Assembly (NCBI RefSeq): GCF_003385775.1
Contig: NZ_QRDP01000004.1
Coordinates: 1,287,763 to 1,351,762, forward strand
DNA: 64,000 nt
Direction of reading: 5' to 3'
Origin: Parasphingopyxis lamellibrachiae
Lineage (GTDB): Bacteria; Pseudomonadota; Alphaproteobacteria; Sphingomonadales; Sphingomonadaceae
The notes under the pieces were generated by a model, which had not been told where the DNA came from, did not search any database, and worked only from the letters and a program-made list of their open reading frames with translations. The position numbers and the translations under genes were made by a program. Positions 52,689 through 61,563 of this stretch are shown here, one piece after another (the stretch's first letter is position 1; every line of letters begins with the position of its first letter).

Positions 52689-53546
52689 ATGACGACAATG
52701 GACACGGCCGACAGGATGACCTCGCCCTATCTGCGCTTGCTGTCCAAGCGTTCTGCGGCGCTTTTTCTGTGGATAGCCCTGATTACGACGCCCCTCGTCG
52801 TCATTTTCGTGCTTTCCTTTGGCACCGCAGCCTATCTCGACGGCGATGTTCCCAATGCCACATGGATTCAACGCGTAACAATTTCCGCCATCGGCTTCCT
52901 GCCCTGGCTGGTTGCCGCCCCGACGGTCGTCTTGACTGGGTTTCGTCAGGCAGTGCTTCGGTATAGCTGGTTGGCGAGAGCCGCTGAAACGGTCGTTGTG
53001 GGACTGGCTATTTTTGCCCTTATGCTCGTCAGCATGACCTTTGTTATGGCGCCGTTCTGGGGCACCACGATTGACGTTATCATTGAGGCAACCGAGTTTC
53101 GCGACTGGATATGGGACATCCTGTTTTTTATCGTTGCCCTTTTGTCTGGACAGATACTCGGGACAATCAGGAGAAATTCCCTGCCGACCGAGCTCGGGAT
53201 AGGCGGTGGCAAGATCATGGCGCGTTCGGCGTCCAGGGTCGACATTGTCGACATAAACGATGTGATCGCGGCGAGTGCTCAGGGCAATTATGTCGCCCTC
53301 ATCACCCGGGAATCGGAATTCCTGCACCGCACGACTCTGGCGGAAATGAAGAAACAGCTGGACCGCCACGGCTTCGTCCAGGTGCACCGGTCGCATCTTG
53401 CGCGCGCGGATTCCATAGCATCCGTAACGCGGGCCGATGGCCGTATCAAAGACATCCATCTGCAAGGCGGGCGCCAACTCCCGGTCAGCGCCGGCAATCA
53501 GGAGCAACTGAAAGGCCTGCTCCGGACAGGGCATATCGCCGCCTGA
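52689..53546 (+). CDS. Membrane-anchored LytTR-type DNA-binding protein
   Basis: A 285-residue protein with four membrane helices (about residues 20-165: LFLWIALITTPLVVIFVLSF; ISAIGFLPWLVAAPTVVL; VVVGLAIFALMLVSMTFVM; IWDILFFIVALLSGQIL) and a C-terminal LytTR DNA-binding domain (about 185-285) with VDINDVIAASAQGNYVALIT, TLAEMKKQLDRHGFVQVHRSHLARADSI and the LPVSAGNQEQL end. Membrane-LytTR proteins occur with small transmembrane inhibitors in some bacteria; here none is adjacent. Starts at ATG 52689 or 52698. The target is not known. Confidence 0.82.
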   Translation: MTTMDTADRMTSPYLRLLSKRSAALFLWIALITTPLVVIFVLSFGTAAYLDGDVPNATWIQRVTISAIGFLPWLVAAPTVVLTGFRQAVLRYSWLARAAETVVVGLAIFALMLVSMTFVMAPFWGTTIDVIIEATEFRDWIWDILFFIVALLSGQILGTIRRNSLPTELGIGGGKIMARSASRVDIVDINDVIAASAQGNYVALITRESEFLHRTTLAEMKKQLDRHGFVQVHRSHLARADSIASVTRADGRIKDIHLQGGRQLPVSAGNQEQLKGLLRTGHIAA

Positions 53547-54134
53547 TGGCTTCCAGTCCGCAACCGACCTGATTGCTCGTCCCAAACCTCTGCAAATTCG
53601 CATCAAGAACCGTTTGTTCGTCACTATCGGGCACCGGGCCGCTTTCGCTGATGCGGCTCCCGTGAGAGAAATCCGCACATCACTGTTTCGACAGAGTTTA
53701 GATTGATCGCACCTGATGACCACAGGAGGCGAACTTCCACGAGGATCGAATTCGAGCAGAAATCCATGAAACATGACCACGGGCCGATCGGGACTGCCCG
53801 ACCCAAGACACCGCCAGCCAGAATATATGTGGCAAACCGTTCCGCGCATTTTTCTGCGGGCAGCCCATGCGGATCGCGAGATCGACTGATGCCGAAGGCC
53901 GGCACAGGGCTTTCTAAAAAAAATAGCGGAATTCTCTGACCCACACCCGAAATTTCCATCCGCCGGACGTGATCCGCAAGCCATGGCTCCCGGTGGATTG
54001 CGCGCCGCCAGCGGCAGCCCCCCGGTCAAGCATTCCGCCGGCCCACCAGAGAGCGCCGCCCTATCAACGCACCGGTTCGGGTGACGTTGGGTTCACCGAT
54101 CTATATAGGCCTTGAAAAGAGGATATATGCGATC
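53547..54134. other. Gene-poor stretch
   Basis: About 590 bp between the LytTR gene and the acyl-CoA dehydrogenase gene. Frames in all directions are short or antisense-like and show no recognisable domain or RBS-start pair. A long frame on the minus strand that enters from the LytTR gene is a codon-bias shadow. The last 20 bp contain the AGAGGA ribosome-binding site of the next gene. I see no tRNA, terminator or repeat. Confidence 0.4.
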
Positions 54135-55325
54135 ATGAACCTGGATGCCGACCCGAGCTTGCAACCTTTTCGCGCAGAGGTGCGGTCTTTCTTTGCCACC
54201 GCATATCCGAAAGAGATTCTCCGGAAAATGGAAGCCGGGGCCAGTCTGACGACAGACGAGGTCCGGCGTGCCGAAATGGCGCTCGGAGAAAAGGGCTGGC
54301 TGGCCAGCGCCTGGCCCGCCGAACATGGCGGCCCGGGCTGGTCGATCGAAGAACAATATATTTTCGACGAAGAACTGGAACGCGCCGGTGCGCCAACCGT
54401 CACACCTATGGGTGTCGTTTATGTCGGGCCGGTTATCTACACATTTGGCAGCGACGAACAAAAGGCGCGCTGGTTGCCCGGGATTGCCGATGGATCGGTA
54501 GGATGGGCCCAGGGCTATAGCGAACCCGAAGCTGGCTCTGATCTTGCATCGTTGCAATTCTCCGCAGTGCAGGACGGCGACGAATATGTGCTCAGCGGCA
54601 CCAAGATCTGGACTTCGGCAGCCCAGCATGCGGACTGGATTTTCCTGCTGACGCGCACCTCCCGCGAAGAAAAGAAGCAGCTGGGCATCACCTTCATTTG
54701 CTGCCCGCTGGACCAGCCGGGCGTCTCTGTGAAACCCATTATCTCCATCGATGGCAAATATCATCTGAGCCAGTGCGACTTCGTGGATGTCCGGGTACCC
54801 GTTACCAACCGCATCGGAGAAGAAGGGAAAGGCTGGTCCTATTCCCAATATCTGCTGGGCAACGAACGTACTTCTTACGCCCGGATCGGAGGCAAACGGA
54901 AGCAGCTGGCCGACATTCGCGCCATCGCCTCCCATATTCCTGCCGGCGGAAACCGGCGCCTGATCGATGACAGCCAGTTCGCAAGCCGGTTGAGCCAGGT
55001 GGAAATCCGGGTCGATGCGCTGGAAATTACCGTTTTGAGAGTGCTTAGCTCGGTACGGGATGGCGGCTCCCCCGGCACCGAAGCATCGATCCTGAAAATC
55101 ATGGCAACCGAAATCGCGCAGGAAATAACAACCCTGTTCCTTGAAGCCGCAGCCGATCATGGCATGCGCAAATTCAACGACAGTGTCAGCCCCGAATGGA
55201 CGGGCGACTCCGGTTTCGCAGCTCCCGGTGTTGCCAGCTATTTCGGTACGCGCGCGCAGAGCATTTATGGGGGCACGAACGAAATACAGCGAAACATTAT
55301 CGCCAAGCGGGTCCTGGGTTTATAG
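54135..55325 (+). CDS. Acyl-CoA dehydrogenase family protein
   Basis: A 396-residue flavoprotein of the acyl-CoA dehydrogenase superfamily. Signatures: YSEPEAGSDLASLQ for FAD and substrate contacts, IWTSAAQHADWIFLL, and the C-terminal RAQSIYGGTNEIQRNIIAKRVLGL. The N-terminal helical domain starts MNLDADPSLQPFRAEVRSFF. Such enzymes introduce a double bond next to a CoA thioester; chain length and pathway are not shown by context. The ATG at 54135 is favoured over an in-frame ATG at 54081. It stands alone, 130 bp before the FNR-controlled porin gene. Confidence 0.88.
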   Translation: MNLDADPSLQPFRAEVRSFFATAYPKEILRKMEAGASLTTDEVRRAEMALGEKGWLASAWPAEHGGPGWSIEEQYIFDEELERAGAPTVTPMGVVYVGPVIYTFGSDEQKARWLPGIADGSVGWAQGYSEPEAGSDLASLQFSAVQDGDEYVLSGTKIWTSAAQHADWIFLLTRTSREEKKQLGITFICCPLDQPGVSVKPIISIDGKYHLSQCDFVDVRVPVTNRIGEEGKGWSYSQYLLGNERTSYARIGGKRKQLADIRAIASHIPAGGNRRLIDDSQFASRLSQVEIRVDALEITVLRVLSSVRDGGSPGTEASILKIMATEIAQEITTLFLEAAADHGMRKFNDSVSPEWTGDSGFAAPGVASYFGTRAQSIYGGTNEIQRNIIAKRVLGL

Positions 55326-55408
55326 GCGGGGTCACCCGCCTTCCCTGCGACTAGCGAACAGCAACGCATGGAAACGCTCGTCTCGGCAAATCTCCAGCTC
55401 GATTTGAT

Positions 55409-55422
55409 TTGATATATATCAA
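55409..55422. promoter_or_regulatory. FNR/Dnr box upstream of the porin-nnrS pair
   Basis: TTGAT-ATAT-ATCAA, a perfect palindrome matching the FNR consensus, which Dnr-type regulators also use. Its centre is 40 bp before the porin start codon; the class II position would put the transcript start at or within a base or two of the ATG, so the mRNA may be leaderless. Confidence 0.88.
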
Positions 55423-55455
55423 ATATCTGTTGCGATCTTTCGCTAAATCGGCGCT

Positions 55456-56688
55456 ATGAAAAAGCGATTCCTCACTCGTCTGCTGATCATTGCGCCGCTA
55501 TGCGGATTTCCGGCAATCGCCGGTGCGACCGAAACGGATACGGCCGAAGAAGCGCCGCCGATCATCGATCCCTATGTCGATTTTCGCTACCGACTCGAAC
55601 TGGTCGATCAGGACGGATTCGCGAATGACGCAACCGCTTCGACATTGCGGATCCGCGCCGGGGTTCGGACACGGGAATGGAATGGATTAAGCGCCCATGT
55701 TCAGGCCGAAGGCATCGTGCATCTCGGACCGGAGGACTTCAACGATACCGTCAATGGCCGGGGTGCCTTTCCCGTCGTCGCCGATCCGGAAGACCTGCTG
55801 CTCAATCAGGCCTATATTCGCTGGCAGCTTCCCGACCGCGTCGACGCCCGCGTCGGTCGCCAGGTTATCAATATCGACAATCAACGCTGGATCGGCTCCG
55901 TTGGATGGCGACAGAATGACCAGACTTTCGATGCAGCCTTTGCAACGGCGCACCCGTCGCCCGCGACCAGCATAACCTATGGCTATGCCTGGCGGGTCAA
56001 CCGGATATTCGGGCCCGACTCTCCGCAGGGTATCTGGCGGGACAATGACATTCACATGATCCGCGGATCTCTCGATGTGGAAAATGTCGGAACGATCAGC
56101 GCCTATGGCTATCTGCTCGATATTCCCGATGCTCCGGTAAATTCATCGCGAACCTGGGGTCTGCGTTTGACGGGCCAGCAACCGGCCGGTGGCGACATCA
56201 CCCTCACATATGCGGCCGAATATGCTCGCCAGAGCGACCATGCCGGCCACCCACGCGATTTTTCGCTTTCCTATCTTCTCCTCCAGCCCGGAATCACAGC
56301 CGGGCCGGTCGCCCTCCGGCTCGGCTATGAGCGCCTAGGGGGCAACGGGGTCGATGCATTGCAAACGCCGCTCGCGACACTCCACGCCTTTAACGGCTGG
56401 TCCGACAAATTCCTCCGGACCCCGCCGAACGGACTGCGCGATCTCTACGCCGATGCAACCATCCGGCCATTCCGCAGCGGCTTTTTGCAGAACAGCGCCT
56501 TCCGGATCGCCTATCACGATTTCCGTTCGACCCGCGCGGACATGCATTATGGCCGAGAGTGGAATGCCCAATTCACGGTACCGCTTCGCCCCGGATGGTC
56601 GGTTGCGGTCAAATATGCGGACTATGACGCAGACCGGTTCGCGACCGACACCCGAAAATTCTGGTTAACGACACAGATAAGCTTTTGA
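55456..56688 (+). CDS. Alginate-export-like outer-membrane porin
   Basis: A 410-residue exported beta-barrel protein. Signal peptide MKKRFLTRLLIIAPLCGFPAIAGA is followed by PYVDFRYRLELVDQDGFAND, TLRIRAGVRTREWNGLSAHVQAEG, DRVDARVGRQVINIDNQRW and a C-terminal phenylalanine strand (FWLTTQISF). This matches the alginate_exp-type porin family seen in anaerobic gene clusters. No Shine-Dalgarno is present before the ATG. A FNR box lies directly upstream, and the stop overlaps the nnrS TTG start (TTGA). Possible role: entry of nitrate, nitrite or a carbon source at low oxygen; inference only. Confidence 0.75.
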   Translation: MKKRFLTRLLIIAPLCGFPAIAGATETDTAEEAPPIIDPYVDFRYRLELVDQDGFANDATASTLRIRAGVRTREWNGLSAHVQAEGIVHLGPEDFNDTVNGRGAFPVVADPEDLLLNQAYIRWQLPDRVDARVGRQVINIDNQRWIGSVGWRQNDQTFDAAFATAHPSPATSITYGYAWRVNRIFGPDSPQGIWRDNDIHMIRGSLDVENVGTISAYGYLLDIPDAPVNSSRTWGLRLTGQQPAGGDITLTYAAEYARQSDHAGHPRDFSLSYLLLQPGITAGPVALRLGYERLGGNGVDALQTPLATLHAFNGWSDKFLRTPPNGLRDLYADATIRPFRSGFLQNSAFRIAYHDFRSTRADMHYGREWNAQFTVPLRPGWSVAVKYADYDADRFATDTRKFWLTTQISF

Positions 56689-57872
56689 GCGGCGCTGCCG
56701 AAATTACGGCCGGCGAAAAGCGGCGTGCCTATACAGGCCCTGCGTTTTTGAGCCACGGCTTTCGCCCCTTCTTTTTCCTGGGCGCCTGTTTTGCGGCTCT
56801 GGCCATCCCGCTCTGGCTGGCCGCCTTCACCCATGGATATGGCGTTGGCGGAGACCCCATGCGCTGGCATGTGCACGAAATGCTGTTCGGCTATCTGGCC
56901 GCCATCATTGCCGGCTTCCTGATGACGGCCATCCCGAACTGGACGGGCCGACTGCCGGTCATGGGGCTGCCGCTGTTCCTGTTCGTATTCACCTGGATCG
57001 CAGGCCGCATCGCGATGGCGTCGGGTGACGGAATATTGGTGGCGACCGCGGACAGCGCCTTCCTGCTCCTGCTTGCGGGGTTTGCCTGGCGCGAGGTCCT
57101 CAACGGCAGGAACTGGCGTAACCTGCCTATTTGTTTCTTCGTCAGCCTGTTTGCGCTGGGCAATATTCTGTTCCACCTGGAATCCCACCTTGCCTTGCCG
57201 TTCGGCATTGGCCAGCGAACCGGGCTCGCCATTGCCGCCATGCTGATGTCGCTGATTGGCGGACGGATCATTCCGTCTTTCACCATCAACTGGATGAAGA
57301 AACAGGATCGGCACCCCCTGCCCTCACCCTTCGGTTCCTTCGACAAGGTGGTGCTGCTGGCGACAGGGTTCGTGATGATCGGATGGGTCGCCGCCCCAGA
57401 CCGTTCGGGCACCGGCTATGCGCTGCTGGCCGTCGGTATCCTTCACCTTGTCCGCCTTGCGCGTTGGCGGGGTTGGTCAACCTTCGCCGAACCGCTGGTT
57501 GCGATTCTGCATATTGCCTATGCGTGGTTGATGGCGGCGTTCCTCGCGATTGGGGCATCCATTCTCAGGCCCGATATCGTCTCCCCGACACTCGCCCTGC
57601 ATGTTCTGACTGCCGGAGCGATCGGACAATTGACGATGGCGGTGATGACGCGGGCGACTTTAGGCCATTGCGGGCGCCCGCTGGAGGCAGGCACGGGTAC
57701 GGTGACAATCTACGCGCTCATCTTTCTCGGCGCTGCCACACGGATTGCCGGCCCATTCGCGATGAGCGACTATGCACTGGTCATGACGATCAGCGGCACG
57801 CTCTGGATATCTGGTTTCCTGTTATTCGCGATCCTTTACGGCCCGATGCTCTTCACGCCGCGCCGCTCATAG
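56685..57872 (+). CDS. nnrS: NnrS-family protein (NO-stress heme-copper membrane protein)
   Basis: A 395-residue membrane protein with about twelve helices. The NnrS signature GFRPFFFLGACFAAL and the His motif WHVHEMLFGYLAAIIAGFLMTAIPNWTGR are both present, as is GGRIIPSFTINWM. NnrS proteins contain heme and copper and reduce NO stress during denitrification. It is read from TTG at 56685, overlapping the porin stop (TTGA); no ATG is available near the N-terminus. Its 3' end overlaps that of the convergent Dnr gene by 37 bp. Confidence 0.9.
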   Translation: MSGAAEITAGEKRRAYTGPAFLSHGFRPFFFLGACFAALAIPLWLAAFTHGYGVGGDPMRWHVHEMLFGYLAAIIAGFLMTAIPNWTGRLPVMGLPLFLFVFTWIAGRIAMASGDGILVATADSAFLLLLAGFAWREVLNGRNWRNLPICFFVSLFALGNILFHLESHLALPFGIGQRTGLAIAAMLMSLIGGRIIPSFTINWMKKQDRHPLPSPFGSFDKVVLLATGFVMIGWVAAPDRSGTGYALLAVGILHLVRLARWRGWSTFAEPLVAILHIAYAWLMAAFLAIGASILRPDIVSPTLALHVLTAGAIGQLTMAVMTRATLGHCGRPLEAGTGTVTIYALIFLGAATRIAGPFAMSDYALVMTISGTLWISGFLLFAILYGPMLFTPRRS

Positions 57873-58570
57873 ATTTCTTCAACGCCGTCGATCAGCGGCG
57901 TCGGCTTGGCGAAGTCGGCGAGCAGGGCCGCATCGTCGATATGAATGCTGCCGCCCCTTACTCTCACACCATAGGCGGACAATGCGCCAAAGGCCCTGGA
58001 GAGGTTCTCGGGCGTCATGCCGAGCAGCGCCGCTATCGTACCCTTGCCCGCCGGCAGCTTGAAGTGGGTTGGATCGCCGCGCGCCTGGGACTGGCGGAGC
58101 AGATAATTGGCCAGCCGTTCGGCGGCCAGGCGGAGCTTGATCTCCTTATGTTGCTTGACGAGCTGACGATAGGCTTGAGAAAGTTCGGCGACGACGGCCG
58201 CAGCAAAGGCTTTGTCTTCGGCAAAACAGCGCCGAATATGCTCATTGGGAATCATCATCACTCGCGAAGGCAGAAATGTCCGCGCCGACATCAGGAAAAC
58301 GGCATCGTTCAAAACGGCCGCCAGAATGAAGGCTGAGGTAGGCTCGATAACGGCCATCGTCGTCTCGCGGCCATTGTGCCCGGCATAGAGTTCAACCGCA
58401 CCCTCGACCAGCACATAGAGAAAATCGGCCGGATCGCCTTCACGGATCAGATCTACCTGGGGAGGGAAGGTCTGGAGCAGCGCCGCCTTGACCAGTTCGT
58501 CAAATCGCCGATCGTCCATATCGGCGAATAACGGCAAGTTGCGGACGACCGGGATATCTTCAGGGCGCAT
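57836..58570 (-). CDS. Crp/Fnr-family regulator, Dnr/NnrR type
   Basis: A 244-residue Crp/Fnr regulator without the N-terminal Cys set of Fnr, so it is not an Fe-S sensor; NO-sensing Dnr/NnrR proteins have this form. The cyclic-nucleotide-binding fold spans about 15-130 (EGDPADFLYVLVEGAVELY). The DNA-binding helix GMTPENLSRAF has the E-x-x-S-R contact residues for TTGAT half-sites. ATG at 58570 is the first good start; a TTG at 58621 is further up. The FNR box at 58615-58628 is directly upstream, so it may be regulated by Fnr or by itself. Adjacent nitrate genes suggest it controls them. Confidence 0.85.
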   Translation of the reverse strand: MRPEDIPVVRNLPLFADMDDRRFDELVKAALLQTFPPQVDLIREGDPADFLYVLVEGAVELYAGHNGRETTMAVIEPTSAFILAAVLNDAVFLMSARTFLPSRVMMIPNEHIRRCFAEDKAFAAAVVAELSQAYRQLVKQHKEIKLRLAAERLANYLLRQSQARGDPTHFKLPAGKGTIAALLGMTPENLSRAFGALSAYGVRVRGGSIHIDDAALLADFAKPTPLIDGVEEIYERRGVKSIGP

Positions 58571-58614
58571 GGGAAGGAATCTTTCTGCTGTGCGGTTTCG
58601 ACCTTCCGCAACAT

Positions 58615-58628
58615 TTGACAAATATCAA
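58615..58628. promoter_or_regulatory. FNR/Dnr box upstream of the Dnr gene
   Basis: TTGAC-AAAT-ATCAA, nine of ten consensus positions. It lies 45 bp from the ATG at 58570, so a class II start would give a leader of about 10 nt. Confidence 0.75.
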
Positions 58629-58658
58629 GCTATGCCTTGCCGACATACCGGAAGTGGA

Positions 58659-58672
58659 TCGATATTTGTCAA
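58659..58672. promoter_or_regulatory. Degenerate FNR-like box (Dnr-narK intergenic)
   Basis: TCGAT-ATTT-GTCAA on the plus strand, an 8/10 match when read from the minus strand (TTGAC-AAAT-ATCGA). The first nine bases repeat the box at 58615 with the opposite orientation, suggesting a weak second site between the divergent genes. Confidence 0.5.
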
Positions 58673-58718
58673 ATAACGATCCAATAAATGCCTGATTTTC
58701 TTATGCAAAGCTACATAT

Positions 58719-58732
58719 TTGATATAAATCAA
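58719..58732. promoter_or_regulatory. FNR/Dnr box upstream of narK
   Basis: TTGAT-ATAA-ATCAA, perfect consensus. The class II start would be near 58767, giving a narK leader of about 46 nt with the AGGGGAACGAG ribosome-binding site. Confidence 0.88.
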
Positions 58733-58812
58733 GATGCCTCCCTCGCCCCTCACGCAGACCCTTTCCGAGCATTGGGCGCATTGCGACTCACATGTGATCA
58801 GGGGAACGAGAA

Positions 58813-61551
58813 ATGCAGGACGTCGCCGACTTGAAACCGGGCCAGCAACACAAAGCGCTGGGCATGAGCACAGCAGCCTTCACGATCTGTTTTGCGGTTT
58901 GGACAATCTTCTCGATCATCGGGATCCAGATCAAAGAGGATCTCGGGTTGAGCGAAGCGCAATTCGGCCTGCTGGTCGGTACGCCGATCCTAACCGGATC
59001 TCTGTCGCGTATCTTCCTCGGCATCTGGACCGACCAATATGGCGGGCGACTGGTTTACACGCTCACCATGCTGTGCGCGGCCGCGGCGACGTTCTTGCTA
59101 TCCTATGCGACCAGCTATCCGGTCATGCTTCTGGCGGCACTGGGTGTCGGCCTGGCTGGCGGCAGCTTTGCCGTCGGCATCGCCTATGTCTCCAAATTCT
59201 ATCCCACCGAAAAGCAGGGCACCGCGCTTGGCATTTTCGGTGCCGGCAATGTCGGTGCCGCGGTTACCAAATTGCTCGCGCCGATGGTGCTCGTCGCTTA
59301 TGGCTGGACATCGGTCGCCCAGGTCTGGGCCGCCGTGCTTGCGGTTACCGCCATCATCTTCTGGCTGACAACGGAAGACGATCCGGAACGCAAGGTGCGC
59401 AAGCAAAGCGGTGAGAAACCGCGGTCTATGCTGACGCAGCTCGAACCTCTCAAAAACCAGCAGGTCTGGCGTTTTGCGCTCTATTATTTCTTCGTTTTCG
59501 GGGCCTTTGTCGCTCTTGCTCTGTGGTTGCCGCACTATCTGATCGATGTGTACGGCCTCGACATCAAAACGGCCGGCATCCTGGCGGCTGCCTATTCGAT
59601 CCCAGCCAGCCTCTTTCGGGCTTATGGCGGCCATCTGTCGGACAAATTCGGCGCGCGTAAAGTGATGTACGCGACCTTCGGCGTGTCGCTGTTGTGCCTG
59701 TTCATGCTGTCCTATCCCGAAACCGATTATATCATTCACGGGATAGAGGGGCCGATCGCATTCTCGACGTCGATGGGGCTGGTCCCGTTCGTTCTCGCGA
59801 TCTTCGTCCTCGGTTTCTTCATGTCTCTCGGCAAGGCGGCCGTCTACAAGCATATTCCCGTCTATTATCCGGGCCATGTCGGCGCGGTCGGTGGTCTTGT
59901 CGGCATGATCGGCGGCCTTGGCGGTTTCATCCTGCCGATCGCCTTTGGCGCGATGAACGACCTGACCGGAATCTGGACGAGTTGCTTCATGCTGCTCTTT
60001 GCGCTGGTCGCCGTTGCCATGCTCTGGATGCACTTCGCGGTGCGGCAGATGGAACAGAAAGCCGTTGGCGAGAAATTGTCCGAGCTGCCCGAATTTCCGG
60101 AAATGCAGGATATTCACAAGCCGAAAGAGCATCGCGAGACGAAAGCGGCAACGCTCACCGACTGGCGACCCGAGGACGAGGAGTTCTGGGCCGACAAGGG
60201 AGCGAAGATCGCCCAGCGCAATCTGTGGATATCGATTCCCTGCCTGTTGCTTGCCTTTTCCGTCTGGATGGTCTGGTCCGTCGTGGTCGCGAAACTCCCG
60301 GCTATCGGATTTGAATATTCGACCGACCAGCTCTTCTGGCTGGCCGCACTTCCAGGACTGTCAGGCGCAACCCTACGGATTTTCTACAGCTTCATGGTTC
60401 CGATTTTCGGTGGACGGCTATGGACGACGCTGAGCACCCTGTCGCTGGTCATCCCGGCCTTTGGCATCGGCTATGCTGTACAAAACCCGGAAACGCCGTA
60501 TTTCATCTTCCTCACGCTGGCTCTGCTGTGCGGCTTCGGTGGCGGCAATTTCGCCTCGTCCATGGCCAATATCAGCTTCTTCTTCCCGAAACGGCAGAAG
60601 GGCAATGCGCTCGCGCTGAACGCGGGGCTCGGCAATGCCGGGGTCTCGGTGATGCAGTTCGTCGTACCGATCGTCATCACGATGGGCGTGTTCGGAGCAA
60701 TTGGCGGCGATCCGCAACCGGTGGCAGGCGGTGACCCGCTCTGGATTCAGAATGCCGGCTTTATCTGGATACCCTTCATCCTGATCAGCGCCGCCCTGGC
60801 ATGGTTCGGCATGAACGACATAGCCTCGGCCAAAGCGAGCTTCTCCGAACAGGCGGTAATTTTCCAGCGGAAGCACAACTGGATCATGTGCTTCCTCTAC
60901 ACCGGCACATTCGGCTCGTTCATCGGCTATTCCGCAGGCTTCCCGCTGCTCGCCAATATCGCCTTCCCCGAAATCGACTCCCTCAAATATGTGTTCCTGG
61001 GGCCATTGGTCGGCGCGATCTCGCGCGCTGCAACAGGGTGGGTGTCGGACAAATGGGGCGGCGCCCGGGTTACCTTCTGGGTGTTTCTCGTGATGATCGT
61101 CGCGGTTGCCGGGGTTCTCTATTTCCTCGGGATCAAGGATCAACCGGGTGCTTTCTGGGGCTTCTTCGCCATGTTCATGCTGCTGTTCTTCGCGACCGGC
61201 GTCGGCAATGCCTCCACCTTCCAGATGATCCCGATCATCATGCGCAAGGAAACGGCACGGCTTATGCCGGAGCTTCCAGAAGCTGAGCGGCTGCGCGGAG
61301 CAGAAAAGGAGTCCGCAGCGATTATCGGCTTCACCTCCGCGATCGCCGCCTATGGCGCCTTCTTCATCCCGAAATCTTACGGCACGTCGATTTCGATGAC
61401 CGGCGCGCCCAATGCAGCGCTCTGGGGCTTCCTGATCTTCTACGCCGCCTGCGCCGTGGTCACCTGGTTCGTTTACTCGCGCCGGGGCGGCCTGCTCCAC
61501 GATATCGAACGCGGCCGTGAAATCCCGCTCCAACCACAGCCCGCCCAGTAA
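58813..61551 (+). CDS. narK: NarK1-NarK2 fusion nitrate/nitrite transporter
   Basis: A 912-residue double MFS transporter. The first half (about 1-420) holds twelve helices with PIxTGSLSRIxLGI-like LTGSLSRIFLGIWTDQYGG and AGNVGAAVTKLLAP; the second half (about 460-905) holds another twelve with GATLRIFYSFMVPIFGG and AGLGNAGVSVMQF. These are the nitrate-porter signatures GxGNxG for each half. NarK1-type halves act as nitrate/proton symporters and NarK2-type as nitrate/nitrite antiporters in other alphaproteobacteria. A good RBS precedes the ATG and an FNR box lies upstream. narG follows after 12 bp. Confidence 0.93.
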   Translation: MQDVADLKPGQQHKALGMSTAAFTICFAVWTIFSIIGIQIKEDLGLSEAQFGLLVGTPILTGSLSRIFLGIWTDQYGGRLVYTLTMLCAAAATFLLSYATSYPVMLLAALGVGLAGGSFAVGIAYVSKFYPTEKQGTALGIFGAGNVGAAVTKLLAPMVLVAYGWTSVAQVWAAVLAVTAIIFWLTTEDDPERKVRKQSGEKPRSMLTQLEPLKNQQVWRFALYYFFVFGAFVALALWLPHYLIDVYGLDIKTAGILAAAYSIPASLFRAYGGHLSDKFGARKVMYATFGVSLLCLFMLSYPETDYIIHGIEGPIAFSTSMGLVPFVLAIFVLGFFMSLGKAAVYKHIPVYYPGHVGAVGGLVGMIGGLGGFILPIAFGAMNDLTGIWTSCFMLLFALVAVAMLWMHFAVRQMEQKAVGEKLSELPEFPEMQDIHKPKEHRETKAATLTDWRPEDEEFWADKGAKIAQRNLWISIPCLLLAFSVWMVWSVVVAKLPAIGFEYSTDQLFWLAALPGLSGATLRIFYSFMVPIFGGRLWTTLSTLSLVIPAFGIGYAVQNPETPYFIFLTLALLCGFGGGNFASSMANISFFFPKRQKGNALALNAGLGNAGVSVMQFVVPIVITMGVFGAIGGDPQPVAGGDPLWIQNAGFIWIPFILISAALAWFGMNDIASAKASFSEQAVIFQRKHNWIMCFLYTGTFGSFIGYSAGFPLLANIAFPEIDSLKYVFLGPLVGAISRAATGWVSDKWGGARVTFWVFLVMIVAVAGVLYFLGIKDQPGAFWGFFAMFMLLFFATGVGNASTFQMIPIIMRKETARLMPELPEAERLRGAEKESAAIIGFTSAIAAYGAFFIPKSYGTSISMTGAPNAALWGFLIFYAACAVVTWFVYSRRGGLLHDIERGREIPLQPQPAQ

Positions 61552-61563
61552 GGAATAGATGCC

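Noticed and set aside
52512-54029. 505-codon minus-strand frame across the LytTR gene and the gap after it
   Set aside because: The plus-strand LytTR protein has clear membrane helices and DNA-binding signatures; the minus frame has no motif and no RBS.
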